64,000 nt of DNA from an uncultured Candidatus Saccharibacteria bacterium (GTDB taxonomy: Bacteria > Patescibacteriota > Saccharimonadia > Saccharimonadales > Saccharimonadaceae): the NCBI GenBank assembly GCA_937935245.1, contig CALGXX010000018.1, positions 27,471 to 91,470 on the forward strand. Reading direction: 5' to 3'. The notes beneath the pieces are model-generated. The model was not told the DNA's origin, did not search any database, and saw nothing but the letters and a program-made list of their open reading frames with translations. The translations under genes and the position numbers were made by a program. Shown here in pieces: positions 10,948 through 20,081 of the stretch. Within the stretch, counting starts at the first letter, position 1, and each line of letters starts with the position of its first letter.

Positions 10948-11889
10948 GTGAATAAACAGAAATTGCTAATTGTTGGCGGAGGCGGAATGGTCGGTGCGAC
11001 GGCGGCTTATGCGTGTGCGTTGCGTAGTGTTATTGAAGAAATTGTGCTGATTGACCGTAACGAGGATTTGGCTTGGGGTCAGGCGGCTGACATTAATGAC
11101 GCGATGGGAATTGACAGAAATGTCGTGGTTCATACGGGAAATTATTCTGATATCAATGACGATGACATCGTTGTGATTACCGCGGGTGCACCACAACTTC
11201 CTGGTCAGACTCGACTGGAGCTGATTGACGTTAACGCAAAAATTATGCGTGATATTGTGAAAAATATTATGGCGAATGGCGCGAAGCCGTATTTGGTAAT
11301 TGTCAGTAATCCGGTTGATGTTCTGACTTACGTGGCACTTAAGGAATCTGGTTTGCCGAAAAATCGCGTGTTTGGGACAGGTACGACGCTTGATACTTCG
11401 CGGATGAAGTCGTATTTGGCGGACGCATTCAATGTCGACAGTAAAGCGGTTGACGCTTATATTCTGGGCGAGCATGGCGATTCATCGTTTTCGACAATTG
11501 AGACGGCGCAAATTGGTGAAGTGCCAATTAAGGAATATCCTGGATTTACAGAGGAAATGATTGACGGAATTGAGCAGAAGGTTCGCGACCGAGCATATCG
11601 GGTGATTGAAACAAAGAAATCGACATATTTTGCGATTGGGTTTGTTGTGTCTAAAATTGTTTCGGCGCTCCGAAAATCGACGCATACGGTTTATCCTGTT
11701 TGCTCTTTGGCTGAAGGTGAATATGGCTTGAATAATGTTGTGCTTGGATTGCCATCAACAATCAGTAGCGACGGCGTGAAGATTTTGGCGGGCTATCCAC
11801 TTACCAAGCGAGAAAAAGAATCGCTGAATAAATCCGCTGGAATTATTGCGGAAATGATTTCCCATCTTGATAAAGCAGAAAATTGCTGA
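10948..11889 (+). CDS. ldh: L-lactate dehydrogenase
   Basis: The enzyme reduces pyruvate to L-lactate and regenerates NAD+. It has the dinucleotide-binding GGGGMVGA near the N-terminus, the specificity loop APQLPGQTRLEL with Gln where malate dehydrogenases have Arg, and the catalytic GEHGDS. Length (313 residues) is normal. The GTG at 10948 is chosen over the TTG one codon earlier because of its spacing to AAAGGAGA (10935-10942). It fits a fermentative metabolism together with the enolase gene at 51.9 kb. Confidence 0.92.
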   Translation: MNKQKLLIVGGGGMVGATAAYACALRSVIEEIVLIDRNEDLAWGQAADINDAMGIDRNVVVHTGNYSDINDDDIVVITAGAPQLPGQTRLELIDVNAKIMRDIVKNIMANGAKPYLVIVSNPVDVLTYVALKESGLPKNRVFGTGTTLDTSRMKSYLADAFNVDSKAVDAYILGEHGDSSFSTIETAQIGEVPIKEYPGFTEEMIDGIEQKVRDRAYRVIETKKSTYFAIGFVVSKIVSALRKSTHTVYPVCSLAEGEYGLNNVVLGLPSTISSDGVKILAGYPLTKREKESLNKSAGIIAEMISHLDKAENC

Positions 11890-11895
11890 TATAAT
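11867..11895 (+). promoter_or_regulatory. Promoter of rpsJ
   Basis: TTGATA (11867-11872), 17 nt, TATAAT (11890-11895). It overlaps the end of ldh and leaves a leader of about 85 nt before rpsJ. Confidence 0.75.
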
Positions 11896-11985
11896 CGCAT
11901 AGTTAATAATAATTTATCTCGAGAACTCGATTGACTATAAATAGGACAATTAGAGGTTACGAGATTGCACATAAGAGGAGGAGCT

Positions 11986-12303
11986 ATGGCTCAAGATACA
12001 GGAATTAAAATCCGTATTCGTCTGAAGGCTTATGACCACAAAGTCATTGACCAATCGGCAAAACAAATTATCGACACCGCAATTCGCACAGGCGCTAACG
12101 TGGCTGGTCCAGTGCCTTTGCCAACTCGACGCAGCACTTACACCGTCGTAAAGAGTCCGCACGTTTACAAAACTGGTGGTGAATCTTACGAGCGCCGCGT
12201 TCATAAGCGTCTGATTGACATTACGAATGCTACACCAAAGACGATTGATAGCTTGCAGAACTTGAATTTGCCAGCTGGCGTTGACGCTGAAATTCGTATG
12301 TAA
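11986..12303 (+). CDS. rpsJ: Ribosomal protein uS10
   Basis: uS10 of the small subunit head (also NusE in antitermination). The ATG at 11986 follows AGGAGGAG (11976-11983); the 105-residue product begins [19 protein letters not shown] as the family does. In most bacteria rpsJ leads the S10 operon; here it has its own promoter and terminator and is separated from rplC by two unrelated genes. Confidence 0.97.
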   Translation: MAQDTGIKIRIRLKAYDHKVIDQSAKQIIDTAIRTGANVAGPVPLPTRRSTYTVVKSPHVYKTGGESYERRVHKRLIDITNATPKTIDSLQNLNLPAGVDAEIRM

Positions 12304-12316
12304 TTTAACGATATAT

Positions 12317-12350
12317 AAAATTTCCGCCTCTTGAATGGGGCGGATTTTTT
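12317..12350 (+). terminator. Intrinsic terminator after rpsJ
   Basis: TCCGCC/GGCGGA hairpin followed by T6. The -35 of the next promoter lies in its loop. Confidence 0.85.
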
Positions 12351-12360
12351 ATGCTATAAT
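12331..12360 (+). promoter_or_regulatory. Promoter of the small membrane protein gene
   Basis: TTGAAT (12331-12336), 18 nt, TATAAT (12355-12360), 12 nt before the ATG. It is nested in the rpsJ terminator. Confidence 0.6.
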
Positions 12361-12372
12361 TCCATTTAGCTT

Positions 12373-12705
12373 ATGACAAAACAAAAAACTCGTACTTATG
12401 CTCGCAATCGCTCGAAGTCTAGCGAGCTGTTTAGCCGCAAAGGGCGCGAACGTATTTATGATAACGATGGCTCATTTTTCTTAAAATTGGTGGTTTTTGT
12501 GATATTAAGTGCGCTGTGGCTTCGTCTAAAAAATCCAGTTGAAGTTGGCGGTTTGGTCGTCCAAGCCATTCCTGTCGGGCTATTTATTGCGTTGCTGCTG
12601 GTATTAAAGATTGAGAAGTATCAATTCAACCGGAAAATTTGGTATGTCACGATAATTTTTATGGCAATTTTGACTTCGTTTACGCCGGTTGGCGTGATGA
12701 TTTAA
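12373..12705 (+). CDS. Small membrane protein, unknown
   Basis: A 110-residue protein with a very basic N-terminal 35 residues and three predicted membrane segments (about 36-52, 60-80, 89-105). No family recognised. It has no clear Shine-Dalgarno and a leader of only a few nucleotides. It sits between rpsJ and rplC, splitting the S10 operon. Confidence 0.6.
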   Translation: MTKQKTRTYARNRSKSSELFSRKGRERIYDNDGSFFLKLVVFVILSALWLRLKNPVEVGGLVVQAIPVGLFIALLLVLKIEKYQFNRKIWYVTIIFMAILTSFTPVGVMI

Positions 12706-12783
12706 TCGCTATGGATTCGTTATAAAATAATACCGCCCAATTAGGACGATATTATTTGCTTGAAGTTGTTAGCTCTTAAGCTT

Positions 12784-13083
12784 CTAGAATGAACGACCGC
12801 CGCCTAATTTGCTAATAGCGTATCCAGAGTCTTGAATAATATCAATTAGCGCCTCGGCTCGTGTAGCTGCGTCTGGGATATTTTTAGCTGCCTCGTAAGC
12901 TAAGCGGAACATCTTACTGCTGTTGGTTATTCTTGCGGCTGACATATATATACGAATTTTTCGTTCTCCATCAACGCCTTCCATTCTGTCTATATTTGGT
13001 GCTAGAGCATTAATAGCCTCATCTCTGATAGTGCGTAAATTATTCAATTCTTCGTTAGTATTTTCGATTTGAGAATCGTTCAT
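12784..13083 (-). CDS. Small helical protein, unknown
   Basis: A 99-residue soluble protein, apparently all helical. It contains helix-turn-helix pairs ending in RAEALIDIIQDS-like text that resembles one unit of helical solenoid repeats; this is only a resemblance. GGGGG 5 nt before the ATG and a plausible promoter support expression. It is the only minus-strand gene within the ribosomal block. Confidence 0.6.
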   Translation of the reverse strand: MNDSQIENTNEELNNLRTIRDEAINALAPNIDRMEGVDGERKIRIYMSAARITNSSKMFRLAYEAAKNIPDAATRAEALIDIIQDSGYAISKLGGGRSF

Positions 13084-13121
13084 GATTGCCCCCTAATTAA
13101 TAAAATTTCTTTTCGAATATG

Positions 13122-13150
13122 ATTATAGCATATGCGGAATTGTAGATAAA
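13122..13150 (-). promoter_or_regulatory. Promoter of the small helical protein gene
   Basis: Minus strand: extended -10 TGCTATAAT (hexamer at 13122-13127) with a weak TTTATC (13145-13150) 17 nt upstream. Confidence 0.55.
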
Positions 13151-13170
13151 ACAGAACATGTGGCCATGGG

Positions 13171-13200
13171 TTGACTTTTTAGGCTCAATTGTGCTACAAT
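13171..13200 (+). promoter_or_regulatory. Promoter of the rplC-led S10 operon
   Basis: TTGACT (13171-13176), 18 nt, extended -10 TGCTACAAT (hexamer 13195-13200). The leader to rplC is about 140 nt and contains a 12-bp palindrome, ATTACGCGTAAT, near its 5' end. A ribosomal-protein control element in this leader is possible, but I recognise none. Confidence 0.75.
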
Positions 13201-13347
13201 TTACGAGTAATTTCTATTACGCGTAATATCAACTGTTCTCCTTGGTGAATGAGCAGGTCTGGTTATGGGCGGATGTTTACATTTAACGTTCTCCCAGAAT
13301 CCAGAAACCACACGTCATCAGGAGTATTTAAGTGGGAGTGAGGAAAA

Positions 13348-13962
13348 GTGAAAACACTTCTCGGTACCAAACTTGGTATGACCCAGCTCTTGGCTGAAGA
13401 CGGCAAAGCCATTCCGGTAACGCTGATCCAAGCCGGCCCTGTCACCGTTACTCAGGTGAAGACTGTCGAAACCGACGGTTACAATGCGGTACAGGTAGCT
13501 TTTGGAGAGGGTAAGAACCTGAGCAAGGCCGTGGCTGGACACGTTAAGCCAGCCCAAGTGACCCCGAAACATATTCGGGAATTCCGTGTCGACCAGATTC
13601 CAGAGGATCTGAAAGTTGGCAGTGAAATTAATGTTTCCGCGTTTGAAGTCGGCGATTTTGTCGATGCAACCGGAACCAGCAAAGGTAAAGGTTTCGCTGG
13701 AACCATTAAACGCCACAACTTTAAGCGTCATCGTAAGACGCACGGTGGTAAAGGTAATACTCGTAAGCCAGGTTCAATTGGCTCGATGTATCCACAAAAA
13801 GTTTTCAAGGGTAAGACGATGGCTGGCCATATGGGTCACGAACGTGTTACTGTTAAGAACTTGGAAGTGGCATATGTTGATCCAGAGACCAATCTAATCG
13901 GGGTTAAGGGCGCTGTTCCTGGACCACGAAAGGGGCTGATTATTTTAGGAGGTAACAAGTAA
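13348..13962 (+). CDS. rplC: Ribosomal protein uL3
   Basis: uL3 of the large subunit near the peptidyl-transferase centre. 204 residues beginning MKTLLGTKLGMTQ with the GTSKGKGFAG and HGSIGS-like (KPGSIGSMYP) core loop. The start is a GTG at 13348. The stop overlaps the rplD start by one nucleotide. First gene of the main ribosomal operon after the long leader. Confidence 0.97.
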   Translation: MKTLLGTKLGMTQLLAEDGKAIPVTLIQAGPVTVTQVKTVETDGYNAVQVAFGEGKNLSKAVAGHVKPAQVTPKHIREFRVDQIPEDLKVGSEINVSAFEVGDFVDATGTSKGKGFAGTIKRHNFKRHRKTHGGKGNTRKPGSIGSMYPQKVFKGKTMAGHMGHERVTVKNLEVAYVDPETNLIGVKGAVPGPRKGLIILGGNK

Positions 13963-14561
13963 TGGCAGATTCAACCAAACTTCCTAAAGACATTTTTGCT
14001 GTGGAAGTGCCAAATCACGAATTGTTGAAATTGGCATATGACAGCTACTTGGCAAACGCACGCCTAGCTAGCGCTACAACCAAGCAGCGCGGCGAAGTTT
14101 CTGGTGGTGGTAAAAAACCATGGAAGCAAAAGGGAACTGGTCGAGCACGTTTTGGCTCAACCCGTAACCCAATCTGGCGCGGCGGTGGTGTGGTATTTGG
14201 TCCACGCGGTAACGAAAACTACACTAAAAAATTGTCAAAGACTGCTAAGAAAGTAGCAGTTCGCCAAGCTTTGACCGTAGCTAACGAAGCTAAGAAAATT
14301 GTCATCAAAGACGTTAAGACTACTGGCAAGACCAAGGAAGTCGCAACATTCCTAGCTGATAACAAGTTCGAGCGCCGCGTTCTGATCGTTGTAGATGAGA
14401 AGACGCCAGAACTTATGCGTGCTACAAACAATATTCAGAACGTTTTGGTGGTTCGCGCTAATTATCTAAGCGTTTATCACATTCTGAATGCGGATACAAT
14501 CGTTATAACACCGAAAGCTCTACCTGTAATTACTGCATGGTTGGGTAAGGAGGAAGCGTAA
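13962..14561 (+). CDS. rplD: Ribosomal protein uL4
   Basis: uL4, lining the exit tunnel, with the long loop KKPWKQKGTGRARFGSTRNP and GGGVVFGPRG. 199 residues. In E. coli L4 also represses the S10 operon through its leader; whether that applies to the 13.2-kb leader here is unknown. Confidence 0.97.
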   Translation: MADSTKLPKDIFAVEVPNHELLKLAYDSYLANARLASATTKQRGEVSGGGKKPWKQKGTGRARFGSTRNPIWRGGGVVFGPRGNENYTKKLSKTAKKVAVRQALTVANEAKKIVIKDVKTTGKTKEVATFLADNKFERRVLIVVDEKTPELMRATNNIQNVLVVRANYLSVYHILNADTIVITPKALPVITAWLGKEEA

Positions 14562-14562
14562 T

Positions 14563-14883
14563 ATGAAACAGACGATTATTATCCCACGCGTTAGTGAAAA
14601 AGCTTACGCACAGAGCGCCAATGGTGTATATGTGCTACGCGTTCCACTTAACTTGAATAAGAACGAAATCAAATCAGCTGTAGAGGCGCAATTTGGCGTT
14701 ACTGTAGTTAAGGTTAAAACCTTAGTACAAGACGGCAAAGCTGTACGCTTCTCACGTGGCAAGAATCGTTATCCTGGCACAACAACGCGCAAGGATTGGA
14801 AGAAGGCTTACGTGACGCTGAAAGAAGGCGATAAGCTCGATGTGTTTGACGCAGTAGAGCAGCAGATGGAGGAGACCAAGTAA
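14563..14883 (+). CDS. rplW: Ribosomal protein uL23
   Basis: uL23 at the exit of the peptide tunnel, docking site for chaperones and SRP. 106 residues with the typical PRVSEKAY start and FSRGKNRYPGTTTRKDWKKAYV loop region. One nucleotide after rplD; the stop overlaps rplB. Confidence 0.95.
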   Translation: MKQTIIIPRVSEKAYAQSANGVYVLRVPLNLNKNEIKSAVEAQFGVTVVKVKTLVQDGKAVRFSRGKNRYPGTTTRKDWKKAYVTLKEGDKLDVFDAVEQQMEETK

Positions 14884-15722
14884 TGCCAGTGAAAGCTTAC
14901 AATCCAACCACTCCTGCTCGTCGCGGCATGACGAGTCAGGATTTGTCAGATATTACAACAAGAAAACCTCTTAAAAGTCTGATTAAAGCTAAAAAGCAAA
15001 ATGCCGGTCGCAACAACCAAGGTCGAATTACCGTTCGTCATCGCGGAGGCGGCGTTCGTCGTCACTACCGCTTGGTGAACCACAATTTGCCAGCAGGCTT
15101 GACCTTGACGATTGAAGAAATCGAATACGATCCAAACCGCTCAGCTCGTATTGCTCGAGTTAAGGATCAGTACAATTTGTACCACTACATCTTGGCTGAC
15201 ACCTCAATGATTAAGGGTAAAACTATCCGAACTGGCGAAGAAGCTCCAATTGAGACTTCAAACCGCTTGCCATTGTCAGTTATTCCTGTTGGTACGATGA
15301 TTTACGCTATTGAGTTGACCGCTGGTAAGGGCGCACAAATGGTACGCGCTGCTGGTGCTAAAGCTCAGTTGATGGCGAAAGAAGGCAACTACGCAACTAT
15401 CAAATTGCCATCTGGCGAAGTTCGCAAAGTTCGCTTGGAAGCTACCGCTGCTATCGGTGTAGTTGGTAACGTCCAACACCAAAATGTTAAGATCGGTTCA
15501 GCTGGTCGCAAACGTCGCAAGGGTATTCGCCCAACCGTTCGTGGTGTCGTTATGAACGCCGCAGACCACCCACATGGTGGTGGTGACGGTGGTCGCCACG
15601 GTACTGGTAAAGCACCACGTACTCCTTGGGGTCAATTGACATTAGGTTATCGAACTCGTCGCCGTAAAGGCTCGAATAAATTAATCGTACGCACGCGTCA
15701 CGACGCGAAGAGGAAGAGGTAA
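14883..15722 (+). CDS. rplB: Ribosomal protein uL2
   Basis: uL2, needed for subunit joining and peptidyl transfer. 279 residues with NNQGRITVRHRGGG and the conserved C-terminal MNAADHPHGGGDGG loop that contains the critical His. Confidence 0.98.
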   Translation: MPVKAYNPTTPARRGMTSQDLSDITTRKPLKSLIKAKKQNAGRNNQGRITVRHRGGGVRRHYRLVNHNLPAGLTLTIEEIEYDPNRSARIARVKDQYNLYHYILADTSMIKGKTIRTGEEAPIETSNRLPLSVIPVGTMIYAIELTAGKGAQMVRAAGAKAQLMAKEGNYATIKLPSGEVRKVRLEATAAIGVVGNVQHQNVKIGSAGRKRRKGIRPTVRGVVMNAADHPHGGGDGGRHGTGKAPRTPWGQLTLGYRTRRRKGSNKLIVRTRHDAKRKR

Positions 15723-15728
15723 ATCACG

Positions 15729-15995
15729 ATGAGTCGTTCATTAAAGAAAGGTCCATTCGTCGATGTAAAGCTAGCAAAGAAAATTGCTGCTCTTAGCCTT
15801 GACGATCGAACCGTTATCAAAACGTGGGCGCGCGCTTCGACTATCACCCCAGAGATGGTTGGTCGAACGATTGCTGTTCACAACGGTAGAGTGCACGTAC
15901 CAGTGCTGATTACCGAAAACATGGTTGGTCATAAGCTCGGTGAGTTTAGTCCAACTCGTAAATTCCGTAAACACGGTGGAAAGGATAAGAAGTAA
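15729..15995 (+). CDS. rpsS: Ribosomal protein uS19
   Basis: uS19 of the small subunit head: 88 residues, begins [12 protein letters not shown], with HNGRVHVPV and [11 protein letters not shown]. Normal length and order in the operon. Confidence 0.97.
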   Translation: MSRSLKKGPFVDVKLAKKIAALSLDDRTVIKTWARASTITPEMVGRTIAVHNGRVHVPVLITENMVGHKLGEFSPTRKFRKHGGKDKK

Positions 15996-15997
15996 TC

Positions 15998-16456
15998 ATG
16001 GCTGATACAACTTATACTGTCCGTGCTTACGCTAAAGGTGTCGATCAGGCGCCACGTAAGGTAAGTCTAGTCGCAGCCTTGGTGCGAGGTCGTACTGTAG
16101 CTGATGCGCTAGTTATCTTAGAGCACGTTCCAAAGCGCGCTGCTAGTCCAGTTAAAAAGGCTATCGAAAGCGCTAAGGCAAACGCTATCAACAACCACGG
16201 CTTGGATGCTAAAAGTTTGGTAATTACTACTTTGAGCGTTACTACTGGTACACGTTTGCGCCGCTTTAAGCCTGCATCACGTGGCCGCGCTTTGCCATTC
16301 CAGAAAAAGACTTCAAATATTTTGGTTGAAGTAACTGGCACGGAAAAGCCAAAGAAAGCGCCTGCAAAAAAGGCCGAAGCTAAGGCAGAAGCAAAAACTG
16401 CTAAGCCTGCAGCTAAAAAAGCCGCTAAACCGGCAGCAAAAAAGGAGGAGAAGTAA
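15998..16456 (+). CDS. rplV: Ribosomal protein uL22 with Lys/Ala tail
   Basis: uL22 with its tunnel loop (RLRRFKPASRGRA). The core is about 110 residues; a further 40 or so form a repetitive Lys/Ala tail absent from most bacterial uL22, with A-rich repeats in the DNA. The tail probably contacts rRNA; it is the odd feature of this copy. Confidence 0.95.
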   Translation: MADTTYTVRAYAKGVDQAPRKVSLVAALVRGRTVADALVILEHVPKRAASPVKKAIESAKANAINNHGLDAKSLVITTLSVTTGTRLRRFKPASRGRALPFQKKTSNILVEVTGTEKPKKAPAKKAEAKAEAKTAKPAAKKAAKPAAKKEEK

Positions 16457-17092
16457 ATGGGTCAAAAAGTGAATCCAATCAACTTCCGCCTACAGGTCAA
16501 TAAGAACTGGAGCTCTCGTTGGTTTACGGCCAATAAAAAAGAGTTTGCAGAGGCGATTCGTCAGGATCACGAAATCCGCGAGTTGATTGAAAAGAAATTT
16601 GCCTCACGCCCAACTATCAATCGCATTGAGATTGAGCGTAGCGCTAACTTGATCACGATTACAATTCACACGGCAAAAGCTGGTGTTGTTATCGGTCGCG
16701 GTGGTGCTGGCGTGAATGAATTGAAGAAGCAAGTTGAGAAGATTGCTGGTCAGGCTGTTCGTATTAACATCGAAGAAGTTCGCCGTCCAGAATTGGCAGC
16801 CAAATTGGTAGCTGAGAACATCGCTCGCCAATTGGAACGCCGAATCAACTTCCGCCGTGCGACTAAAATGACTGCACAAAACACCATGAATGCTGGTGCT
16901 AAAGGTATTCGTATTGAGGTGGCTGGTCGTTTGAACGGCGCTGAAATGGCACGTCGCGAAAAGGTAATTGAAGGCTCAGTGCCTCTACACACTTTGCGCG
17001 CTGATATTGACTTCCACTGTGCTCGCGCTCAGACACCAGCTGGTATCATTGGCGTGAAAGTGTGGATTTATAAGGGAGAAAGGAGTCGCTAA
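16457..17092 (+). CDS. rpsC: Ribosomal protein uS3
   Basis: uS3 at the mRNA entry site: 211 residues with the KH-domain loop GRGGAGVNELKK and the C-terminal PLHTLRADIDF segment. It starts directly after the rplV stop. Confidence 0.97.
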   Translation: MGQKVNPINFRLQVNKNWSSRWFTANKKEFAEAIRQDHEIRELIEKKFASRPTINRIEIERSANLITITIHTAKAGVVIGRGGAGVNELKKQVEKIAGQAVRINIEEVRRPELAAKLVAENIARQLERRINFRRATKMTAQNTMNAGAKGIRIEVAGRLNGAEMARREKVIEGSVPLHTLRADIDFHCARAQTPAGIIGVKVWIYKGERSR

Positions 17093-17506
17093 ATGCTGTT
17101 ACCAAAGAAAACTAAGCACCGCAAAGTGCGTATTGGAAAAAACCGCGGTCAAGCAACTCGTGGCAATTACATAGCGTTCGGTGACTTTGCATTGCAATCA
17201 CAATCAAATGAGCGCATCAACTCCCGCCAAATCGAGTCTGCTCGTCAGGCGATGACTCGTTACATTAAGCGTGGTGGTAAGATTTGGATTCGAATCTTCC
17301 CTCACACTCCAGTTACCCGAAAGCCACTTGGCTTGAAGATGGGTGGCGGTAAAGGTAACCCAGAGTTCTTTGTCGCTAAGGTAAAGGCTGGTACTGTTCT
17401 GTTTGAGATGCAGGGTGTTTCAGAGGAAGTTGCTCGCGAAGCAATGCGTCTGGCTAGCCACAAATTGCCAGTCAAATGTAAGTTCATCAAGCGGGAGGAC
17501 GCATAA
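17093..17506 (+). CDS. rplP: Ribosomal protein uL16
   Basis: uL16 near the A-site tRNA elbow: 137 residues, begins [11 protein letters not shown], with [20 protein letters not shown]. Last base of the stop overlaps rpmC. Confidence 0.97.
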   Translation: MLLPKKTKHRKVRIGKNRGQATRGNYIAFGDFALQSQSNERINSRQIESARQAMTRYIKRGGKIWIRIFPHTPVTRKPLGLKMGGGKGNPEFFVAKVKAGTVLFEMQGVSEEVAREAMRLASHKLPVKCKFIKREDA

Positions 17507-17715
17507 TGGCTGAAACGAAGAAATCTGTTAAAGCGGCAGTTGTTAAGACGATTGACGATTTGAAGAAGGAATTGGCTGAAAAGCGAAACGACCTACTTCA
17601 AGCAAAACGTTCTCACGCTGCTGGCGAATTGGTTAATCCAAAAGCGTTGCGTTCACTCCGAAAGGAAATTGCACGCCTGCTGACACAAATTAATAACACA
17701 AAGGAGAGCAAGTAA
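17506..17715 (+). CDS. rpmC: Ribosomal protein uL29
   Basis: uL29, two-helix protein at the tunnel exit. 69 residues with DLKKELAEKRNDLLQAK and the RSLRKEIARLLTQIN helix. A short N-terminal extension precedes the core. Confidence 0.93.
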   Translation: MAETKKSVKAAVVKTIDDLKKELAEKRNDLLQAKRSHAAGELVNPKALRSLRKEIARLLTQINNTKESK

Positions 17716-18026
17716 TGGCCCGACGAACATTGATTGGCGTCGTAACGAGTGCCAAGCGCGACAAGACCATCACTGTGACGGTCACTAGCCGCGAAACGCA
17801 TCCGCTATACGGCAAGCAGTACACCGTGACTCGCAAATACACTGCTCACGATGAAACCAACGAAGCAGGTGAAGGCGACAAGGTGCAAATCGAAGAGACT
17901 CGCCCAATTTCCAAGACTAAGAGCTTCACTCTAGTTAAGGTGATTGAAAAGTCTCGCGGTTCTATCAAACTAAAGGACGAAGTTTCTGGCGAAACTAAGG
18001 AAGAGGCTAAGGAGGACGACAAATGA
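17715..18026 (+). CDS. rpsQ: Ribosomal protein uS17
   Basis: uS17, a small OB-fold rRNA binder, 103 residues. The core ([29 protein letters not shown]) is followed by an acidic tail of about 20 residues not common in the family. It overlaps rplN by 4 nt. Confidence 0.95.
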   Translation: MARRTLIGVVTSAKRDKTITVTVTSRETHPLYGKQYTVTRKYTAHDETNEAGEGDKVQIEETRPISKTKSFTLVKVIEKSRGSIKLKDEVSGETKEEAKEDDK

Positions 18027-18391
18027 TCCAACAAGAATCTCGCCTTAAGGTAGCCGACAACTCAGGCGCTAGGGAAGTTCTGTGTATCCGTGTTCTTGGC
18101 GGTACACGACGCCGTTACGCTCGCGTTGGCGACGTAATCGTCTGCTCGGTAAAAGACGCTAGCCCAACCGGTAACGTTAAGAAAAAATCTGTTGTTAAGG
18201 CTGTAGTTGTTCGTACTCGCGATCAAATCCATCGCAAAGACGGCTCAACAATCTGTTTTGATGACAACGCCGTAGTGATTATCAACGATGACAAGCAGCC
18301 AAAAGCTACTCGTGTCTTCGGTCCAGTTCCACGCGAACTTCGCGATATGGGTTACATGAAGATCGTTAGCTTAGCTCCGGAGGTACTCTAA
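18023..18391 (+). CDS. rplN: Ribosomal protein uL14
   Basis: uL14 at the subunit interface: 122 residues, begins [19 protein letters not shown], ends with [28 protein letters not shown] text. Highly conserved. Confidence 0.97.
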   Translation: MIQQESRLKVADNSGAREVLCIRVLGGTRRRYARVGDVIVCSVKDASPTGNVKKKSVVKAVVVRTRDQIHRKDGSTICFDDNAVVIINDDKQPKATRVFGPVPRELRDMGYMKIVSLAPEVL

Positions 18392-18711
18392 TGGCTCGAA
18401 TTCACAAAGACGATACCGTAAAAATTATTGCTGGTAAAAATAAAGGTACAACTGGTAAAGTCCTAAAAGTTAACACAAAAGACCAAACTGTTTTGGTTGA
18501 AGGTGTTGGCGTTGGACATCGTCACGTTAAGCCAAGCCAGTACAATCCAAAAGGTGGCAAAAAAGATATTCACGTACCAATGGATATCAGCAAAGTCGCT
18601 TTGGTTGTTGATGAGAAATCAGGCAAAACCAGTCGGGTTGGTTTAGTAAAGAATGCTGACGGCGGCAAAACTCGTGTTGCTCGTCAAGCAAAAAATAAGG
18701 AGATTAAATAA
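18391..18711 (+). CDS. rplX: Ribosomal protein uL24
   Basis: uL24, assembly initiator of the large subunit, 106 residues. KOW motif near the N-terminus (DTVKIIAGKNKGTTGKVLKV). Confidence 0.95.
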   Translation: MARIHKDDTVKIIAGKNKGTTGKVLKVNTKDQTVLVEGVGVGHRHVKPSQYNPKGGKKDIHVPMDISKVALVVDEKSGKTSRVGLVKNADGGKTRVARQAKNKEIK

Positions 18712-19295
18712 TGGCAGAAAAGAAAACTGTCGTGCCAGCTCCTCGCTTGAAAGCCTTGTATCAAGGAACTTACCTTAAGGAACTACAAGCCGAATTGAAT
18801 CTAAAGAACGTGCATGAAGTGCCAGCTTTGGAAAAGATCGTCGTGAGCGTTGGTACCGGCAAAAAGAAAGATGACAAGCGTCATTTTGAAATTGTCAAAA
18901 ACACTGTCGAGAAAATTACCGGTCAAGCACCAGTGGCTCGACGAGCCAAAAAATCAATCGCGACATTTAGTATTCGTAAAGGTATGGGCGCGCCAATTGG
19001 TGTTAGCGTAACTTTGCGCGGCGCTCGTATGTACGAGTTCATGGATCGTTTGATTAACGTTGCTTTGCCTCGCGTTCGTGACTTCCACGGCGTTGGCTTG
19101 AAGTTTGATAAAGGTGGCAATTACAATCTAGGCATCACCGAGCAATCGATTTTCCCAGAATTGACATTTGAGGAAACTCAAGTTTTGCACGGCTTGCAGG
19201 TTACATTTGTTATCAAGAACGGCAACAAGGAAGCTTCTAAGGCGTTGCTAGAAAAATTCGGCATGCCGTTTGAGAAGAAAGGAGGCGTCAAGTAA
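18711..19295 (+). CDS. rplE: Ribosomal protein uL5
   Basis: uL5 of the central protuberance, binds 5S rRNA. 194 residues with [23 protein letters not shown] and the [14 protein letters not shown] loop. Confidence 0.96.
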   Translation: MAEKKTVVPAPRLKALYQGTYLKELQAELNLKNVHEVPALEKIVVSVGTGKKKDDKRHFEIVKNTVEKITGQAPVARRAKKSIATFSIRKGMGAPIGVSVTLRGARMYEFMDRLINVALPRVRDFHGVGLKFDKGGNYNLGITEQSIFPELTFEETQVLHGLQVTFVIKNGNKEASKALLEKFGMPFEKKGGVK

Positions 19296-19564
19296 TGGCT
19301 AAGAAATCAATGGTCGCTCGTGACAAGAAGCGTATGAAGATGATTGCCAAGTTTGCAGCCAAGCGTGCTGAGTTGAAAGAACTTGGCGACCTCGATGGTT
19401 TGCAGAAATTGCCTCGCAATTCTAGCCCGACCAGGCACAAGAACCGTGATAGCATCTCTGGTCGCCCACGCGGCTACATGCGTCAATTCGGCTTGAGCCG
19501 TATCAATTTCCGCGAAAAAGCAGCCAAGGGTGAAATCCCAGGCATAACAAAGAGTAGTTGGTAA
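19295..19564 (+). CDS. rpsN: Ribosomal protein uS14, zinc-free form
   Basis: uS14 of the small subunit head. 89 residues of the longer C-minus type: the C-terminal core ([20 protein letters not shown]) is present but the CxxC...CxxC zinc ribbon is absent. This agrees with other zinc-free variants in the window. Confidence 0.95.
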   Translation: MAKKSMVARDKKRMKMIAKFAAKRAELKELGDLDGLQKLPRNSSPTRHKNRDSISGRPRGYMRQFGLSRINFREKAAKGEIPGITKSSW

Positions 19565-19584
19565 GAAGGAAAGGAGATTAGAAT

Positions 19585-19986
19585 ATGTCTATGCAAACTA
19601 CAGACCCAATCGCCGACCTTCTGACTCGCATCCGCAATGCGAAATTGGTTGGCAAAACGGAAGTTCGTGTTCCGTCCAGCAAGATGAAGAAAGTCATCGC
19701 TGAACAATTAGTCAAAAACGGCTACTTGGCAGATGTCAAATTGGAAGATGCTAAACCTCGTGGCGTGTTGGTAGTTACTATCAATGAAAAAGGAACTAAC
19801 AGCACTATCAACGAAATTACCCGTATCTCAAAACCTGGTCGTCGCGTTTACGTCGGCGCTAGCGAGATTCCAAAGGTAAAGAGTGGCCGCGGTTTGGTAC
19901 TTATCTCAACATCAAAAGGTGTCATGACTGGCGCCGAAGCAGCTAAGGCTAAACTTGGTGGCGAATTGTTGTTGAAGGTTTACTAA
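19585..19986 (+). CDS. rpsH: Ribosomal protein uS8
   Basis: uS8, central domain assembly protein, 133 residues, ending in a GELLLKVY-type C-terminus after STSKGVMTGAEA. Normally rplF follows at once; here a terminator follows and the spc operon resumes only at 25.2 kb. The last six codons and the terminator are repeated at 21853-21921, marking an insertion at the 3' end of this gene. Confidence 0.97.
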   Translation: MSMQTTDPIADLLTRIRNAKLVGKTEVRVPSSKMKKVIAEQLVKNGYLADVKLEDAKPRGVLVVTINEKGTNSTINEITRISKPGRRVYVGASEIPKVKSGRGLVLISTSKGVMTGAEAAKAKLGGELLLKVY

Positions 19987-20034
19987 GCCTCACGCAAATC
20001 AAATAAACGTCCTCATTGCAGGGCGTTTATTTTT
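19966..20034 (+). repeat. Direct repeat, left copy (rpsH 3' end plus terminator)
   Basis: 69 nt that recur at 21853-21921 with a single difference (A19998 versus G21885). It covers the last codons of rpsH, the stop and the intrinsic terminator. The spacing of the copies is 1887 bp. Confidence 0.9.
20004..20034 (+). terminator. Intrinsic terminator after rpsH
   Basis: AAACGTCCT/AGGGCGTTT hairpin (imperfect) followed by a T-rich tract. It cuts the spc operon between rpsH and rplF. Confidence 0.75.
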
Positions 20035-20056
20035 ATATCTATCTACACAGAGATAG

Positions 20057-20062
20057 TATAAT
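20057..20062 (+). promoter_or_regulatory. -10 element of the cassette hydrolase
   Basis: TATAAT 19 nt before the ATG, with AAGGGGTGA as ribosome binding site. No clear -35. Confidence 0.5.
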
Positions 20063-20081
20063 TTAACTAAGGGGTGATTTT